In this document: positions 8,282 through 16,835 of the stretch, piece by piece
Layout: each line of letters begins with the position of its first letter
Numbering within the stretch: position 1 is the stretch's first letter
Source of the DNA: Myxococcales bacterium
Lineage (GTDB): Bacteria > Myxococcota > Polyangia > HGW-17 > SLPX01
Direction of reading: 5' to 3'
Length of the DNA: 26,631 bases
Assembly (NCBI GenBank): GCA_007131745.1
Contig: SLPX01000152.1
Coordinates: 1 to 26,631 of the forward strand
Notes under the pieces: generated by a model
Seen by the model: the letters and a program-made list of their open reading frames with translations, nothing else
What the model was told of the DNA's origin: nothing
Database searches by the model: none
Position numbers and translations under genes: made by a program

Positions 8282-10855
8282 CTATTCACCGTAAAAATCG
8301 GCTGCAAACCTTGGTTTCAGGTTTGAAGCCCTCCCCCACTCACTCTTTTTCCATTGATCCAGGTAAGCGTTGTGCAACGAAAAGACATTTCTCATAAGCC
8401 GCAAAGCGACCGGCTTTGTCCTTGTCACCGGCTTTCGCTCGCCCGGATCTTCTTTCATGTCATAGAGCCGGAAATTCTTGGAATGAACCGTGATCAGTTT
8501 GTACCGGCCCATGGTAATTGATCTTGCACTCCCCGCGTCATAGGAAAAAGCTGCGTGCATTGCTTCCGCCCTTCCCCCCTTGATGCGCTCCAGGAGGCTC
8601 GCTGACTGCGCTTCCGGGTTCTGCTCGATACCCGCAATGTCCAGGATCGTAGAATAGATGTCCAGGATTTCGACATCCCCTTTAACCCGGATCCCCGGTT
8701 TTTCCAATCCCGGCCACCACATGATCAAAGGAACCGCGATCTCTTCTTCATGCAGGTTCTTGGCATGACCAAAACTCCCGCGCTCATTGAACTGTTCACC
8801 GTGATCCGAGGTCATGACAATCAAGCTTTGGTCCAATATACCCATCTCTTCAAGGTGCTCCATCATGATCCCGAACCAGTGATCGTTGTACGACACCTCG
8901 CCCTTGTAAAGCGCCTTCAGCCGACGAAGGTCATCAGGTCGATTCAACCGAACCTTGCCGGTAATAAGTCTCTCGAGGTAAAATCCGGTAACCCTCCTCG
9001 GCACCGGCCCTGTGTAACGTCCCGGATAATACATTCTCAGAAATTTGTTCGGTGGATTGTAGCTGACATGAGGGTCAATCGTAAGCAGAGCCATGAAAAG
9101 CGGACCGTCCTTGTTCTTATCCAGAAAGCGGGCAGCACGCGGCCACAGGTATTCGGTCGACGAAGGCAGGTTGCTTCTTATGAAATTCACTTCCTTGTCC
9201 AGCCCGCGGCCAAACCCCCACCTGGAGGAAACATACCCGTTGGAGGAAAACATGGCAGTCGTCCAACCGGCATCCTTGAACTGCTCGTAAATGAGCCGAC
9301 CACCGACCCTGGCTTCGTCGTGAACAAATCCATGCACGGGGGGATAAGTCCCCGTGAAAATAGTTCCCATGCTGGGCTTGGAGTGGTTGCCCTGAATGGT
9401 CGGACTTTCGAACAACACTCCTCGCCGCGCGAGTTCGTCAAAATTGGGAGTATTGACCATCTTGGATCCGTACGCGCCGACGACATCTTTCCTGAGGGTG
9501 TCGGCCAACCAGAAAAACACGTATTTTATCTCTTTTTTCGCCAAGGGCGTTACGGGAGTAACCGGCCCAAGGATCTTCACGTCGAAAAAGTCGACCGCTC
9601 TACCCTCTCCGGTAATAACAAGTTTCACCGCTTCATCTTCGAATCCTTTAAGGTCCAGCAAGGAAGCCGCGGCCCCATCTTCCATCAACGGCCTGTATCC
9701 TTTATCCAAGACCGCGGACGTCCCGTTTTCCGAACGGACGGTTCGCTTCGACTGAGCAACAGCCCAGCCGTCCGGACCGTGATCCGCCCTGTAAATGATC
9801 TCATCAGGCCTGCCATCCGCGTTCAGGGCCACCCTGACCCCAGCGGCGCTCTTGTCTTCTTTTTCAACTTCTTCCGAAACGCGGTATCGGAAAAATAGCA
9901 TCGCGCCCGCTGGAACCAAAAGATGGTATGCAAAGGAAGATGATTTGCCTAGCCTGAATGCGCCGCGTTCTTCCCCCTTCCAAGAAATCCTGGTGAATAT
10001 TCCGTTTTCGTTTACAGCCTCCTGAGGCAAATCAAATGATTCGTCCCCAATGCCGACCGCCTCAAGAGCAGCTCCGGAATTCAACCTCTTGAACCGTCGC
10101 AAGCTTTGATACCCCGCATTTCTCCAAGAGGGGGTTGGAACCCCGGGAATCGTTTGTGAGCGCCCGAAGAAAACAGTGATGATGTTTTCATCCCGGGCCA
10201 AGAATCGAGCTGGAAACGAAACGCGTATTCTCTGCCTGCCCTCGACCACATCTATCCCCGACCCTGCATGACGGCCGTTTACCCTCACCGCCATCTTTCC
10301 TCGGGGGAAAAGCCCGTGTATCTTGAAAACCAAGACAGCGTTTTTCTCTTTTTTCGGGGGCTCAATTCCCGATCCCTTGCCACCGGGTTTGCGCGAAACA
10401 ATTTTTTCCCTCAGTACCGCGGGAGTCGGAAGATACAAGTTACCTCTTTCCCTGTGAAAAAAAGCGACTTTTCGACCATCGATCTCTTGCCCCAGGGTCC
10501 ACGGATTCTTCCATGTGCCGTCGATGTACTTTGCAAAATCAGGCTCTCCGCAACGTACAAACAATCCGTTGGATGTATAGGTCATTACGGACGCGCGGTT
10601 ATCCCAGAGGTCAAGAGCCTTCCCGTAATTACTCGGGATTGTTCCAACATCAACCCGGTCATCGACGGGTTTCCTCGTTTCGCCGGCGAGGATTTTCTCA
10701 CTCTCTTTGTGAAGAATACCCGCCTCATCTTCCGAAACGGCCTGTCCGCCCACAACAGGCAGGCCGCCGGTGTCCCTGCCGGCGGTGCCGCGCAACCCAC
10801 AAGCCGCAAGGGACCATGCCGTCAAGACAACGAAAAGTAGTATTTTAAAGTTCAT
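8282..10855 (-). CDS. Sulfatase-like (alkaline phosphatase superfamily) lipoprotein
   Basis: From ATG at 10855 the product is 857 residues and starts with a lipoprotein signal, LLFVVLTAWSLAAC. The open frame continues upstream to 11131, but that extension would run through the divergent GH13 gene and lacks a signal-like N-terminus. Residues about 30-440 are a beta-rich region, probably accessory and not identified. The sulfatase fold follows: LADTLRKDVVGAYG (D452), NHSKPSMGTIFTG (S492 at the nucleophile position), TIDPHVSY, and MTSDHGEQFNERG (D684, H685). The catalytic position is Ser, not Cys, and the Arg of the C/S-x-P-x-R maturation motif is Met, so formylglycine conversion is not expected. 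Such proteins may hydrolyse or transfer phospho- or sulfo-esters, or be phosphoglycan-modifying enzymes. The substrate is unknown. The stop lies 18 bp from the convergent gene. Confidence 0.85.
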   Translation of the reverse strand: MNFKILLFVVLTAWSLAACGLRGTAGRDTGGLPVVGGQAVSEDEAGILHKESEKILAGETRKPVDDRVDVGTIPSNYGKALDLWDNRASVMTYTSNGLFVRCGEPDFAKYIDGTWKNPWTLGQEIDGRKVAFFHRERGNLYLPTPAVLREKIVSRKPGGKGSGIEPPKKEKNAVLVFKIHGLFPRGKMAVRVNGRHAGSGIDVVEGRQRIRVSFPARFLARDENIITVFFGRSQTIPGVPTPSWRNAGYQSLRRFKRLNSGAALEAVGIGDESFDLPQEAVNENGIFTRISWKGEERGAFRLGKSSSFAYHLLVPAGAMLFFRYRVSEEVEKEDKSAAGVRVALNADGRPDEIIYRADHGPDGWAVAQSKRTVRSENGTSAVLDKGYRPLMEDGAAASLLDLKGFEDEAVKLVITGEGRAVDFFDVKILGPVTPVTPLAKKEIKYVFFWLADTLRKDVVGAYGSKMVNTPNFDELARRGVLFESPTIQGNHSKPSMGTIFTGTYPPVHGFVHDEARVGGRLIYEQFKDAGWTTAMFSSNGYVSSRWGFGRGLDKEVNFIRSNLPSSTEYLWPRAARFLDKNKDGPLFMALLTIDPHVSYNPPNKFLRMYYPGRYTGPVPRRVTGFYLERLITGKVRLNRPDDLRRLKALYKGEVSYNDHWFGIMMEHLEEMGILDQSLIVMTSDHGEQFNERGSFGHAKNLHEEEIAVPLIMWWPGLEKPGIRVKGDVEILDIYSTILDIAGIEQNPEAQSASLLERIKGGRAEAMHAAFSYDAGSARSITMGRYKLITVHSKNFRLYDMKEDPGERKPVTRTKPVALRLMRNVFSLHNAYLDQWKKSEWGRASNLKPRFAADFYGE

Positions 10856-10985
10856 TTCTCGAAAATGTGTTTTCCACTCGTGTTTTTTCATATCCTGCAA
10901 ACCATTGAAAAGCATTGATTCAAAGTGCAAACTGGATAACAAAACCAACGGAACAGTGTCAACAAGGAACCGGAAAATCATCGAA

Positions 10986-13118
10986 ATGGAACCAATTGAA
11001 TTCAGCTCCTTGAAAACGTTTCGGAAGTCGCTGAATGATCCGTTGTTCAGAAAACGATTCATCGAGCATGTACATTTGAACCATGATGAAGATTCAAGGA
11101 TGCGAATCGGCGAGTTGGCCTTCGGGATCAATCCCGGAGCATCCGATGAAATCTACTACTACTTTTTCTACGAATTGGAGTCAGCCAGGCTGCAATCACC
11201 CGCGAGTTCCGGAAAGATGTATAAGGCCGACGCAACGAGGGAATCCACGTCCTGGGCGGACGACACCTGGGCGTACCTCTATCCGGACGGCACGGGTGGA
11301 AAACACCCGGGCAAGCCTTCGACCCTGGACGGCATAACGAACCACCTCGACTACTACATGAATGAATTGGGAGTCAGGGTTTTCTACCTCCTGCCGCTGA
11401 CCAGATCCCCCAACCGAGACGGCCGCTACGATGTGAGTGATTACCGCTCCGTGGATCCCGCGCTGGGCGGTGACAAGGCTTTTTTCCGGCTGATTCGGGA
11501 AGTCCGGAAGCGGGACGGTCACGTGGTCATGGACTTGATACCCGCGCACGTCAGCGAGGATCACGACTGGTTTCGCCGCGCTCTGGCCGGCGACCCTCGT
11601 TTCATGTCGTACTTCCTGACATCCGACGCACCACCTAAGGGAACATTGATCTGCGACAATGACGGCAACGCATGGTTGGAATACACTTGTAAGCAAACCG
11701 GGACTACATATCGAAGGCTGTTGCTTTTTCCCGACCTGAGCCAAAGCCACTGGATCCCGGAAAGGATTCAGACCGGCGGTGATGAAACCACGCTCTGGTT
11801 TTACTCGTCCTTCTTCCCGTTTCAAAAGGATCTCGATCTGCGAAATCCGGAAGTCATCAGGGAACATCTTCAAACCATAGGTTACTGGCTTTCCATGGGT
11901 GTTTCCGGAATTCGTGCGGACGCTATTCCCTGGTGGGTGAAACCGGCGGGCCACTCAGGACAACACGCTGTGGAAACGGGTTTTCTTTGCGAACTATTCC
12001 ACCGCTACATCAAGCTCATCAACCCCGCGGCGGTTTTTCTCCCCGAACTGGTCGAGAGCATTCGCACATCGAGACGGTATATAGGCCGGCAAGTGGAAAT
12101 CAACGGCGTAATTACAGGCGCCCTGTCGGATACGGTTTTTGCTTTTGAAAAAGTCGTTCATATTCTCTACGCGGGCGTTTTTGGAGATTTTCTCCACTGG
12201 AGTAAGCACTTGGAGGAAACCGGAAATCTGGATTTCCCGGCCAACACCAGGTTATTGCTGTACACGGGAAACCATCACGATGAAATCTACCTTGGATTCC
12301 TTCCCGATCACGATGAAGGAGATGGAGAGGAAGCACCGAAAAAGCGATTCCAAAAGCGAATTACGGACTGTGGCGGCGTTGTGTACAAAAACGGCAACAG
12401 CGGAGGCGCTATGCTGTCAAGCCTCCTTGAAAACGACACGGATCGGATACTTTCGTTTTACAAGTTTCTACTCGGTCACTTCGGTGTGCCTGCCGTGTAT
12501 GGAGGGACTGAATTGGGGCTCGGAAACGCCTGGCCCCACGCACTCCAAAAGACATTCGAGTACATTGAGGAATTGAGCAAAAAACACATTTTGAAAAAGG
12601 ACCATCCGGTGTTCGATGAAATCAAAAAGCTGAAACCTGGGTTGCAATGTGACGAACCCGTAGGGTTTCCAGCTCCGCAAAGTTCCTTGTTCCGATTTAT
12701 CGACGGCCGGCTCCTTCATCGAAACCGGATAACAGACAGCCTCATCGAATCAGCCATGAAGGGCGAAAACAAGGTTTTTTCCGGACTGAAGCGGCTTTTA
12801 AGGGCCAGGCGGCTCAACCCGGCCTTGAAAAGCGGCGGACCGGAGGAAGCGCTTCACACCATGCGACGTGATATCGGATCTTTCGTACGGCGATATAGAA
12901 ATGAGAGGGGCGACACAGTTGATGAAACAGCGGTGATCCACAATGGAACGAAACACAGAACAGAAGTGAATGTAAGCCTGGAAAACCTGACCGCAAAACA
13001 TTCCTTCCGACTATGGGAAATCGAAGCTGAAAAGCATGAGGAATTTCAAATGCACGATGGTTTTGCGACCATACGTCTTGAACCATATGAAACTCTTTGG
13101 CTGAGGGTCACGGAATGA
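10986..13118 (+). CDS. GH13 alpha-amylase-family glycosidase or glucanotransferase
   Basis: The protein is 710 residues from ATG 10986, with no signal peptide, so it is cytoplasmic. The frame is open further upstream to 10770, but that part overlaps the divergent sulfatase gene and is not protein-like. GH13 hallmarks are visible: region I DLIPAH (the usual Asn before His is Ala), region II GIRADAIPW with nucleophile D312, region III LPELVE with acid/base E354, and region IV NHHDE with transition-state stabiliser D432. The N-terminal barrel has NELGVRVFYLLPLTRSPNRD and YDVSDYRSVDPALGG, typical of the family. The C-terminus (about 615-710) looks like the usual all-beta domain. Trehalose-synthase-like or other alpha-glucan or sucrose-acting subfamilies are possible; the exact reaction cannot be read. 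The gene shares a 130-bp divergent spacer with the sulfatase-like gene. Confidence 0.85.
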   Translation: MEPIEFSSLKTFRKSLNDPLFRKRFIEHVHLNHDEDSRMRIGELAFGINPGASDEIYYYFFYELESARLQSPASSGKMYKADATRESTSWADDTWAYLYPDGTGGKHPGKPSTLDGITNHLDYYMNELGVRVFYLLPLTRSPNRDGRYDVSDYRSVDPALGGDKAFFRLIREVRKRDGHVVMDLIPAHVSEDHDWFRRALAGDPRFMSYFLTSDAPPKGTLICDNDGNAWLEYTCKQTGTTYRRLLLFPDLSQSHWIPERIQTGGDETTLWFYSSFFPFQKDLDLRNPEVIREHLQTIGYWLSMGVSGIRADAIPWWVKPAGHSGQHAVETGFLCELFHRYIKLINPAAVFLPELVESIRTSRRYIGRQVEINGVITGALSDTVFAFEKVVHILYAGVFGDFLHWSKHLEETGNLDFPANTRLLLYTGNHHDEIYLGFLPDHDEGDGEEAPKKRFQKRITDCGGVVYKNGNSGGAMLSSLLENDTDRILSFYKFLLGHFGVPAVYGGTELGLGNAWPHALQKTFEYIEELSKKHILKKDHPVFDEIKKLKPGLQCDEPVGFPAPQSSLFRFIDGRLLHRNRITDSLIESAMKGENKVFSGLKRLLRARRLNPALKSGGPEEALHTMRRDIGSFVRRYRNERGDTVDETAVIHNGTKHRTEVNVSLENLTAKHSFRLWEIEAEKHEEFQMHDGFATIRLEPYETLWLRVTE

Positions 13119-13137
13119 TCGCGGCTATATTCAAAAA

Positions 13138-14406
13138 TCAGTTGTGAACCTGGACGAAACGATAGGTAAAAGATCCGTCAGGCGCCATTCGAATGAGCCT
13201 GTAACCCGGTATACGTTCAGTGGACCTGGCCGTCGTCAAGGTGAGCGGCAACCGATCTGCCTTCGGCGAAGAACCGGTTCGAGGTGAAAGACCGTAACCC
13301 GTACCGTAGAAATCATAAACCTCGTTCAGATGGGTATGTCCTGCAAGGATGAGTGAAACGTTGTTATTCCTGCTAACCCGCAGAAATTCCTTTCTTCGTC
13401 TTCCAATGACGCTCCCGGAAAACGCATAGGGCGGATGGTGTAAAAACACGATCTTGGATGTTCCTTCGCCCTGCAAAGTATCGCTGAACCAAGAAATCTG
13501 GTCTTCCCAAAGCCCCACGCTGTTGTTACTCATACTCATGGGTTCCACCGAATATTTTCCAGGGCCTGAATCCAGTGCAACAATCAGGTAAGGACCCAGC
13601 CTGGTTGCATGATTCAGCCGAGGTGTTATCTGCTGCAGGTAATTCACGATATTTCCTTCATGGTAATCGTGATTTCCGGAGCAAGTAATTACAGGTATGG
13701 TGATTCGTTCCAGACCTTCGTAAAAAGCTCTTGTTTGGTGGGCCCTACCATCGTGACCGATGTCACCGGTCACGATAATCACATCCACTTCAGAGCGATT
13801 CGCCTCAAGAGCGTCCATTAGGTCATGAAAACTCCCGAGTGTTCGAGAGCTGTTGACTATCCCGCCCAGGTGCAAATCCGTAATATGCGCGATTTTGAGA
13901 GGGTTCGGAACCTCATCGAAAAAATACACCGACCTGGGTCGGCAAACGACTTCCTCCCCCGTATCCACGCACAGAGTGTAAAGACGACCTCCTTCCAACC
14001 CCACGGAAGAAACCAAAACCGCGCTGCACAAACCATGTTCGTCACACTCTGTCGAGGAAACCGTTTCCAACGGAATCGCATTGTCCAAACCATTCATATC
14101 TTCAGATAAATAGAAACCGCAATTTTCCGGGTTTTCACGAGCCGCCGAAAAATACGTTATTGAAATCTCCACCTCCCCAGGCGCCAACAACGCCGGATTA
14201 CCCTCCCTGGGAGAGGTGATTTCAAGCGAAATCCCGAGTTCAGGATAAAGATAAACGGCAACATATTGCTCTGAACCGATGGTTCCTGTTTCTTGCAGGC
14301 CCATCGGAATAACCTCTTTTTTTGAACAACCGATGTGCAACAAAGACAGTATCGCCAAAATCATCTTGAATATGAAGGGAGCCTTAAAATTCATTGAGCA
14401 AAGCAT
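13138..14406 (-). CDS. Calcineurin-like metallophosphoesterase lipoprotein
   Basis: The 422-residue product begins with a signal ending LLHIGC (Cys27), an acceptable though not ideal lipobox. Residues about 50-165 look like an Ig/fibronectin-type beta domain with several Cys. The phosphoesterase domain carries all standard motifs: ITDLHLGG (D177, H179), VTGDIGHDG (D215), SGNHDYH (N245, H246), LHHPPYAF and LAGHTHLNEV (H357, H359). Metallophosphoesterases of this type use two metals to cleave phosphomono- or diesters; the substrate is not predictable. It is the last gene of the leftward run starting with the TPR protein and lies 27 bp after the preceding gene. The start at 14406 has GGGAG upstream at a longish spacing. 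Confidence 0.88.
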   Translation of the reverse strand: MLCSMNFKAPFIFKMILAILSLLHIGCSKKEVIPMGLQETGTIGSEQYVAVYLYPELGISLEITSPREGNPALLAPGEVEISITYFSAARENPENCGFYLSEDMNGLDNAIPLETVSSTECDEHGLCSAVLVSSVGLEGGRLYTLCVDTGEEVVCRPRSVYFFDEVPNPLKIAHITDLHLGGIVNSSRTLGSFHDLMDALEANRSEVDVIIVTGDIGHDGRAHQTRAFYEGLERITIPVITCSGNHDYHEGNIVNYLQQITPRLNHATRLGPYLIVALDSGPGKYSVEPMSMSNNSVGLWEDQISWFSDTLQGEGTSKIVFLHHPPYAFSGSVIGRRRKEFLRVSRNNNVSLILAGHTHLNEVYDFYGTGYGLSPRTGSSPKADRLPLTLTTARSTERIPGYRLIRMAPDGSFTYRFVQVHN

Positions 14407-14433
14407 AAAGAAACAGTTCTCCCGTCAAACTCG

Positions 14434-15015
14434 TTAGAAATGGACGAACACTCCGACGCTTCCGGTGATTTCCAGCACACGCGGGCTTGTCAATCTACCT
14501 GCGAACCGCGATTCTGCATACACTCCGAAATGCCATGGACTCCACCATGTGTAACCTAACGCTCCCGTGAGACCGGGCTGAACACCGGCGCCGGCCATCA
14601 CGATGTCAAAAGAACCCCTCAAGTACGGAGTCCCCCATTTCCATTTGTCCAAAGGCAACCACTTACCTCCAAGAGACAACCCCATCATGAACCTTTCAAC
14701 ACTGGAATGATATTCCAACCGGACCATTGCCTGCGGGTGCAACAAGATGCCGCCGTAAAATGACATGGAAACGTCGGTTCTAAACCAGCCCAGCGAAGGG
14801 ACACGCGCGCCCCCCACAGCGGGACCCGCGCCGAACGTTACAAGTCTGACCGGTCTATCCCTGTTTGAGTGGCCGCACACTCTGCATTTTCGCCCATTTC
14901 CTGAAACCGGAACATCCCCACCATCTGAAGAGTTTGGTTCGCTGTTCGCGTGTACCACCCCGGAGAAAACCAGCAAGCCGAGAACCCCGAAAAAAACTTT
15001 CCGCAAATTTATCAA
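14434..15015 (-). CDS. Small exported protein, probable outer-membrane beta-barrel
   Basis: A TTG start at 15015, preceded by AGGGA, gives a 193-residue protein that opens with a classical signal peptide, LRKVFFGVLGLLVFSGVVHA. The longest frame starts at another TTG (15084), which has no ribosome site and puts 23 polar residues before the signal. The mature protein begins with a Ser/Gly/Asp-rich linker and a KCRVCGH (CxxC) motif. It then has alternating polar/hydrophobic strands rich in Gly and aromatic residues, and ends in VGVFVHF with a terminal Phe, the typical C-terminal signal of outer-membrane barrels. Length suits an 8-strand barrel. It lies between an M23 peptidase and a phosphoesterase gene. 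No specific function is recognised. Confidence 0.7.
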   Translation of the reverse strand: MINLRKVFFGVLGLLVFSGVVHANSEPNSSDGGDVPVSGNGRKCRVCGHSNRDRPVRLVTFGAGPAVGGARVPSLGWFRTDVSMSFYGGILLHPQAMVRLEYHSSVERFMMGLSLGGKWLPLDKWKWGTPYLRGSFDIVMAGAGVQPGLTGALGYTWWSPWHFGVYAESRFAGRLTSPRVLEITGSVGVFVHF

Positions 15016-15102
15016 ACCGTCCCTGTCCAATTCGCTTCTGCAAACGGGCGGGGTTCTTCCTGTATCGATTCTTTTGTCGAACAAGTCGAATCAGCCCGTG
15101 TT

Positions 15103-16713
15103 TCAACCACCGGAGCGCTTTTTTCTCGCTGCCTTTTTCGCGGCACGGGCCTTTTCCTGCTTCTCTTGCCGTTTGACCCGATCTTCTATTCTCTGATTCA
15201 ACACATCCACCGCGGCCAGAACAGGTTCGTCCGCGGGTTGTAAAATCCCGCCGTCTTCCGAAGGCGGAGGCAACGAGGTGAGCGACCTGCCGAATGTACC
15301 CGCTATTTCCCTGTAGACGGACATTTCTTTCTTCGGCACCGGATCAGCGCGACGCGGCTCCAGTTTCAGCGGATCCACATATTGGCCGTTTACCTTCACA
15401 CCAAAATGCAGATGAGGCCCCGTAGACCGTCCGGTCGAACCGACATACCCGATAACCTGCCGCTGCCGCACCTCGTCACCCCTCGAAAGCCCTCTTCGGA
15501 ATCTCTGCAAGTGCATGTAAATCGAAACCATGCCGTTTTGGTGATCCAGGACAATCATGTTGCCTGCGGCGCGGTTTCTCCCGGCAAAGGTCACCACCCC
15601 ATCGGCCGCGGCCCATACGGGCGTGCCGGTGGGAGCGGCGAAATCGACTCCCAGGTGAGCCTGGTATCTCCTCAATATAGGATGAAACCGTTTAAGGTCG
15701 AATTTTGAGCTGATCCTCGTGTATCTGAGCGGCGTTTTGAGCATTTCCCTTCGAAGAGCTTGCCCCTTTCCGTCATAATACCCTGTTGTTCCGTTTCTGC
15801 ACTGATACCAGTACGCTTCGTAATTGCCGGATTTTCCTTCGTACTGAACCGCCAAAAGACGACCGTATCGATACAGCTTTCCATCAAGGAAATCTTTTTC
15901 AATCAAGAGCCTCATGACATCTCCGGCATGAATATCGGTGTAGAAATTCATATCATGAGACAAGGCGCTGACCAGCAGATTAAGCAACCGCCCATCTCCT
16001 TTTACCTCTTTGAGCGCATTGTACAAATTCGAGCGAACTCTTACGGACATCATGTACAACCGGGTGTCGACAGGCCGGTCCACCTTTTCGCCCACAAGAC
16101 GATCTCCAACCCGGGTGACCCTGTACACTTTCACCGGCGACGCATGATACTCGAAGTCGACCAGGCTTTTACTGTCTCCTGATATTCTCAACAGGAAACG
16201 TTGTCCCGGCCTGGCCCTCCTGAAATCGTAGACTGAATGCAAAGCTCGAACAACCGAATCTGCAACATCCCTGCCGACACCAAGGCGACCAAATGCCCTG
16301 TACAAACTGTCCCCTCGCTCGATGCGACCATGAAGTATTCTTGTCTCCATGTCCGCGAAATCGTCATCCCCCCCGTCCGAACCTCTTTTTCTTAGCGCTT
16401 CCGGATTGAACAACGCCTTGGGCACGTGGAGATCCAGGAGAGATTTACCCCTTCTATCCAGTTCCGCCACACGGTCCGGATTCTTCTCTATCGCCGCGGC
16501 TGTCGCCTCTTGCCTGACCCTGCGCACAGACTTACCCCCCCACACAAACACCCACAAGTTAACAACAATCATCACAAGAACCAGCAACACACCCCACCCT
16601 ATCTTGGACCTGGTAGCCATCCTGCGCGATCCCGCGCTTTTCCGGCTGCGCTTGGGCGGCTTGGGAATCTCCAAACGGGACTTAAGCTTTATTCTCGTTC
16701 GTCTTTTTCTCAT
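15103..16713 (-). CDS. M23 (LytM-type) metallopeptidase, membrane-anchored
   Basis: The product is a 536-residue protein from ATG 16713; a TTG 17 codons upstream is possible. A very basic N-terminal tail of about 35 residues (cytoplasmic) is followed by a single membrane segment (about 38-58). A long central region resembles the pre-peptidase domains of MepM/YebA-like proteins. The C-terminal M23 domain shows HLGVDFAAPTGTPV (H353, D357) and GPHLHFGVKV (H434, H436), the zinc and catalytic residues of active endopeptidases, so it should cleave peptidoglycan cross-links rather than be a degenerate LytM regulator. A charged Lys/Arg/Ala tail ends the protein. The neighbours are an envelope TPR protein upstream and a beta-barrel candidate downstream, which fits a cell-wall or envelope gene run. 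Confidence 0.9.
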   Translation of the reverse strand: MRKRRTRIKLKSRLEIPKPPKRSRKSAGSRRMATRSKIGWGVLLVLVMIVVNLWVFVWGGKSVRRVRQEATAAAIEKNPDRVAELDRRGKSLLDLHVPKALFNPEALRKRGSDGGDDDFADMETRILHGRIERGDSLYRAFGRLGVGRDVADSVVRALHSVYDFRRARPGQRFLLRISGDSKSLVDFEYHASPVKVYRVTRVGDRLVGEKVDRPVDTRLYMMSVRVRSNLYNALKEVKGDGRLLNLLVSALSHDMNFYTDIHAGDVMRLLIEKDFLDGKLYRYGRLLAVQYEGKSGNYEAYWYQCRNGTTGYYDGKGQALRREMLKTPLRYTRISSKFDLKRFHPILRRYQAHLGVDFAAPTGTPVWAAADGVVTFAGRNRAAGNMIVLDHQNGMVSIYMHLQRFRRGLSRGDEVRQRQVIGYVGSTGRSTGPHLHFGVKVNGQYVDPLKLEPRRADPVPKKEMSVYREIAGTFGRSLTSLPPPSEDGGILQPADEPVLAAVDVLNQRIEDRVKRQEKQEKARAAKKAARKKRSGG

Positions 16714-16781
16714 CGTCGTCCAGTCGAATCCTCCACCGAACCGGTTCTCATATGGACCAATCAATCGCCAACGACTAATTA

Positions 16782-16802
16782 TTGGGTAACATGATTACCA
16801 AA
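16782..16802 (-). promoter_or_regulatory. Inverted repeat between TPR and M23 genes
   Basis: An 8-bp imperfect palindrome (TTGGGTAA and TTACCAAA, one mismatch) with a 5-base loop lies in the 122-bp gap between the TPR gene stop and the M23 ATG. No T-run follows it on the transcribed strand, so a terminator is unlikely. It could be an operator or an RNA processing hairpin, or chance. Confidence 0.25.
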
Positions 16803-16835
16803 AGGCGTCAATTTAGGGATGATTTAGCCGGAAGG

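Noticed and set aside
8750..9898. 382-residue plus-strand ORF
   Set aside because: It is antisense to the sulfatase-like gene, whose motifs are clear, and its own translation shows no family motif or ribosome site.
10856..11131. N-terminal extension of the sulfatase-like gene
   Set aside because: The extension overlaps the divergent GH13 gene and precedes an ideal lipoprotein signal starting at 10855.
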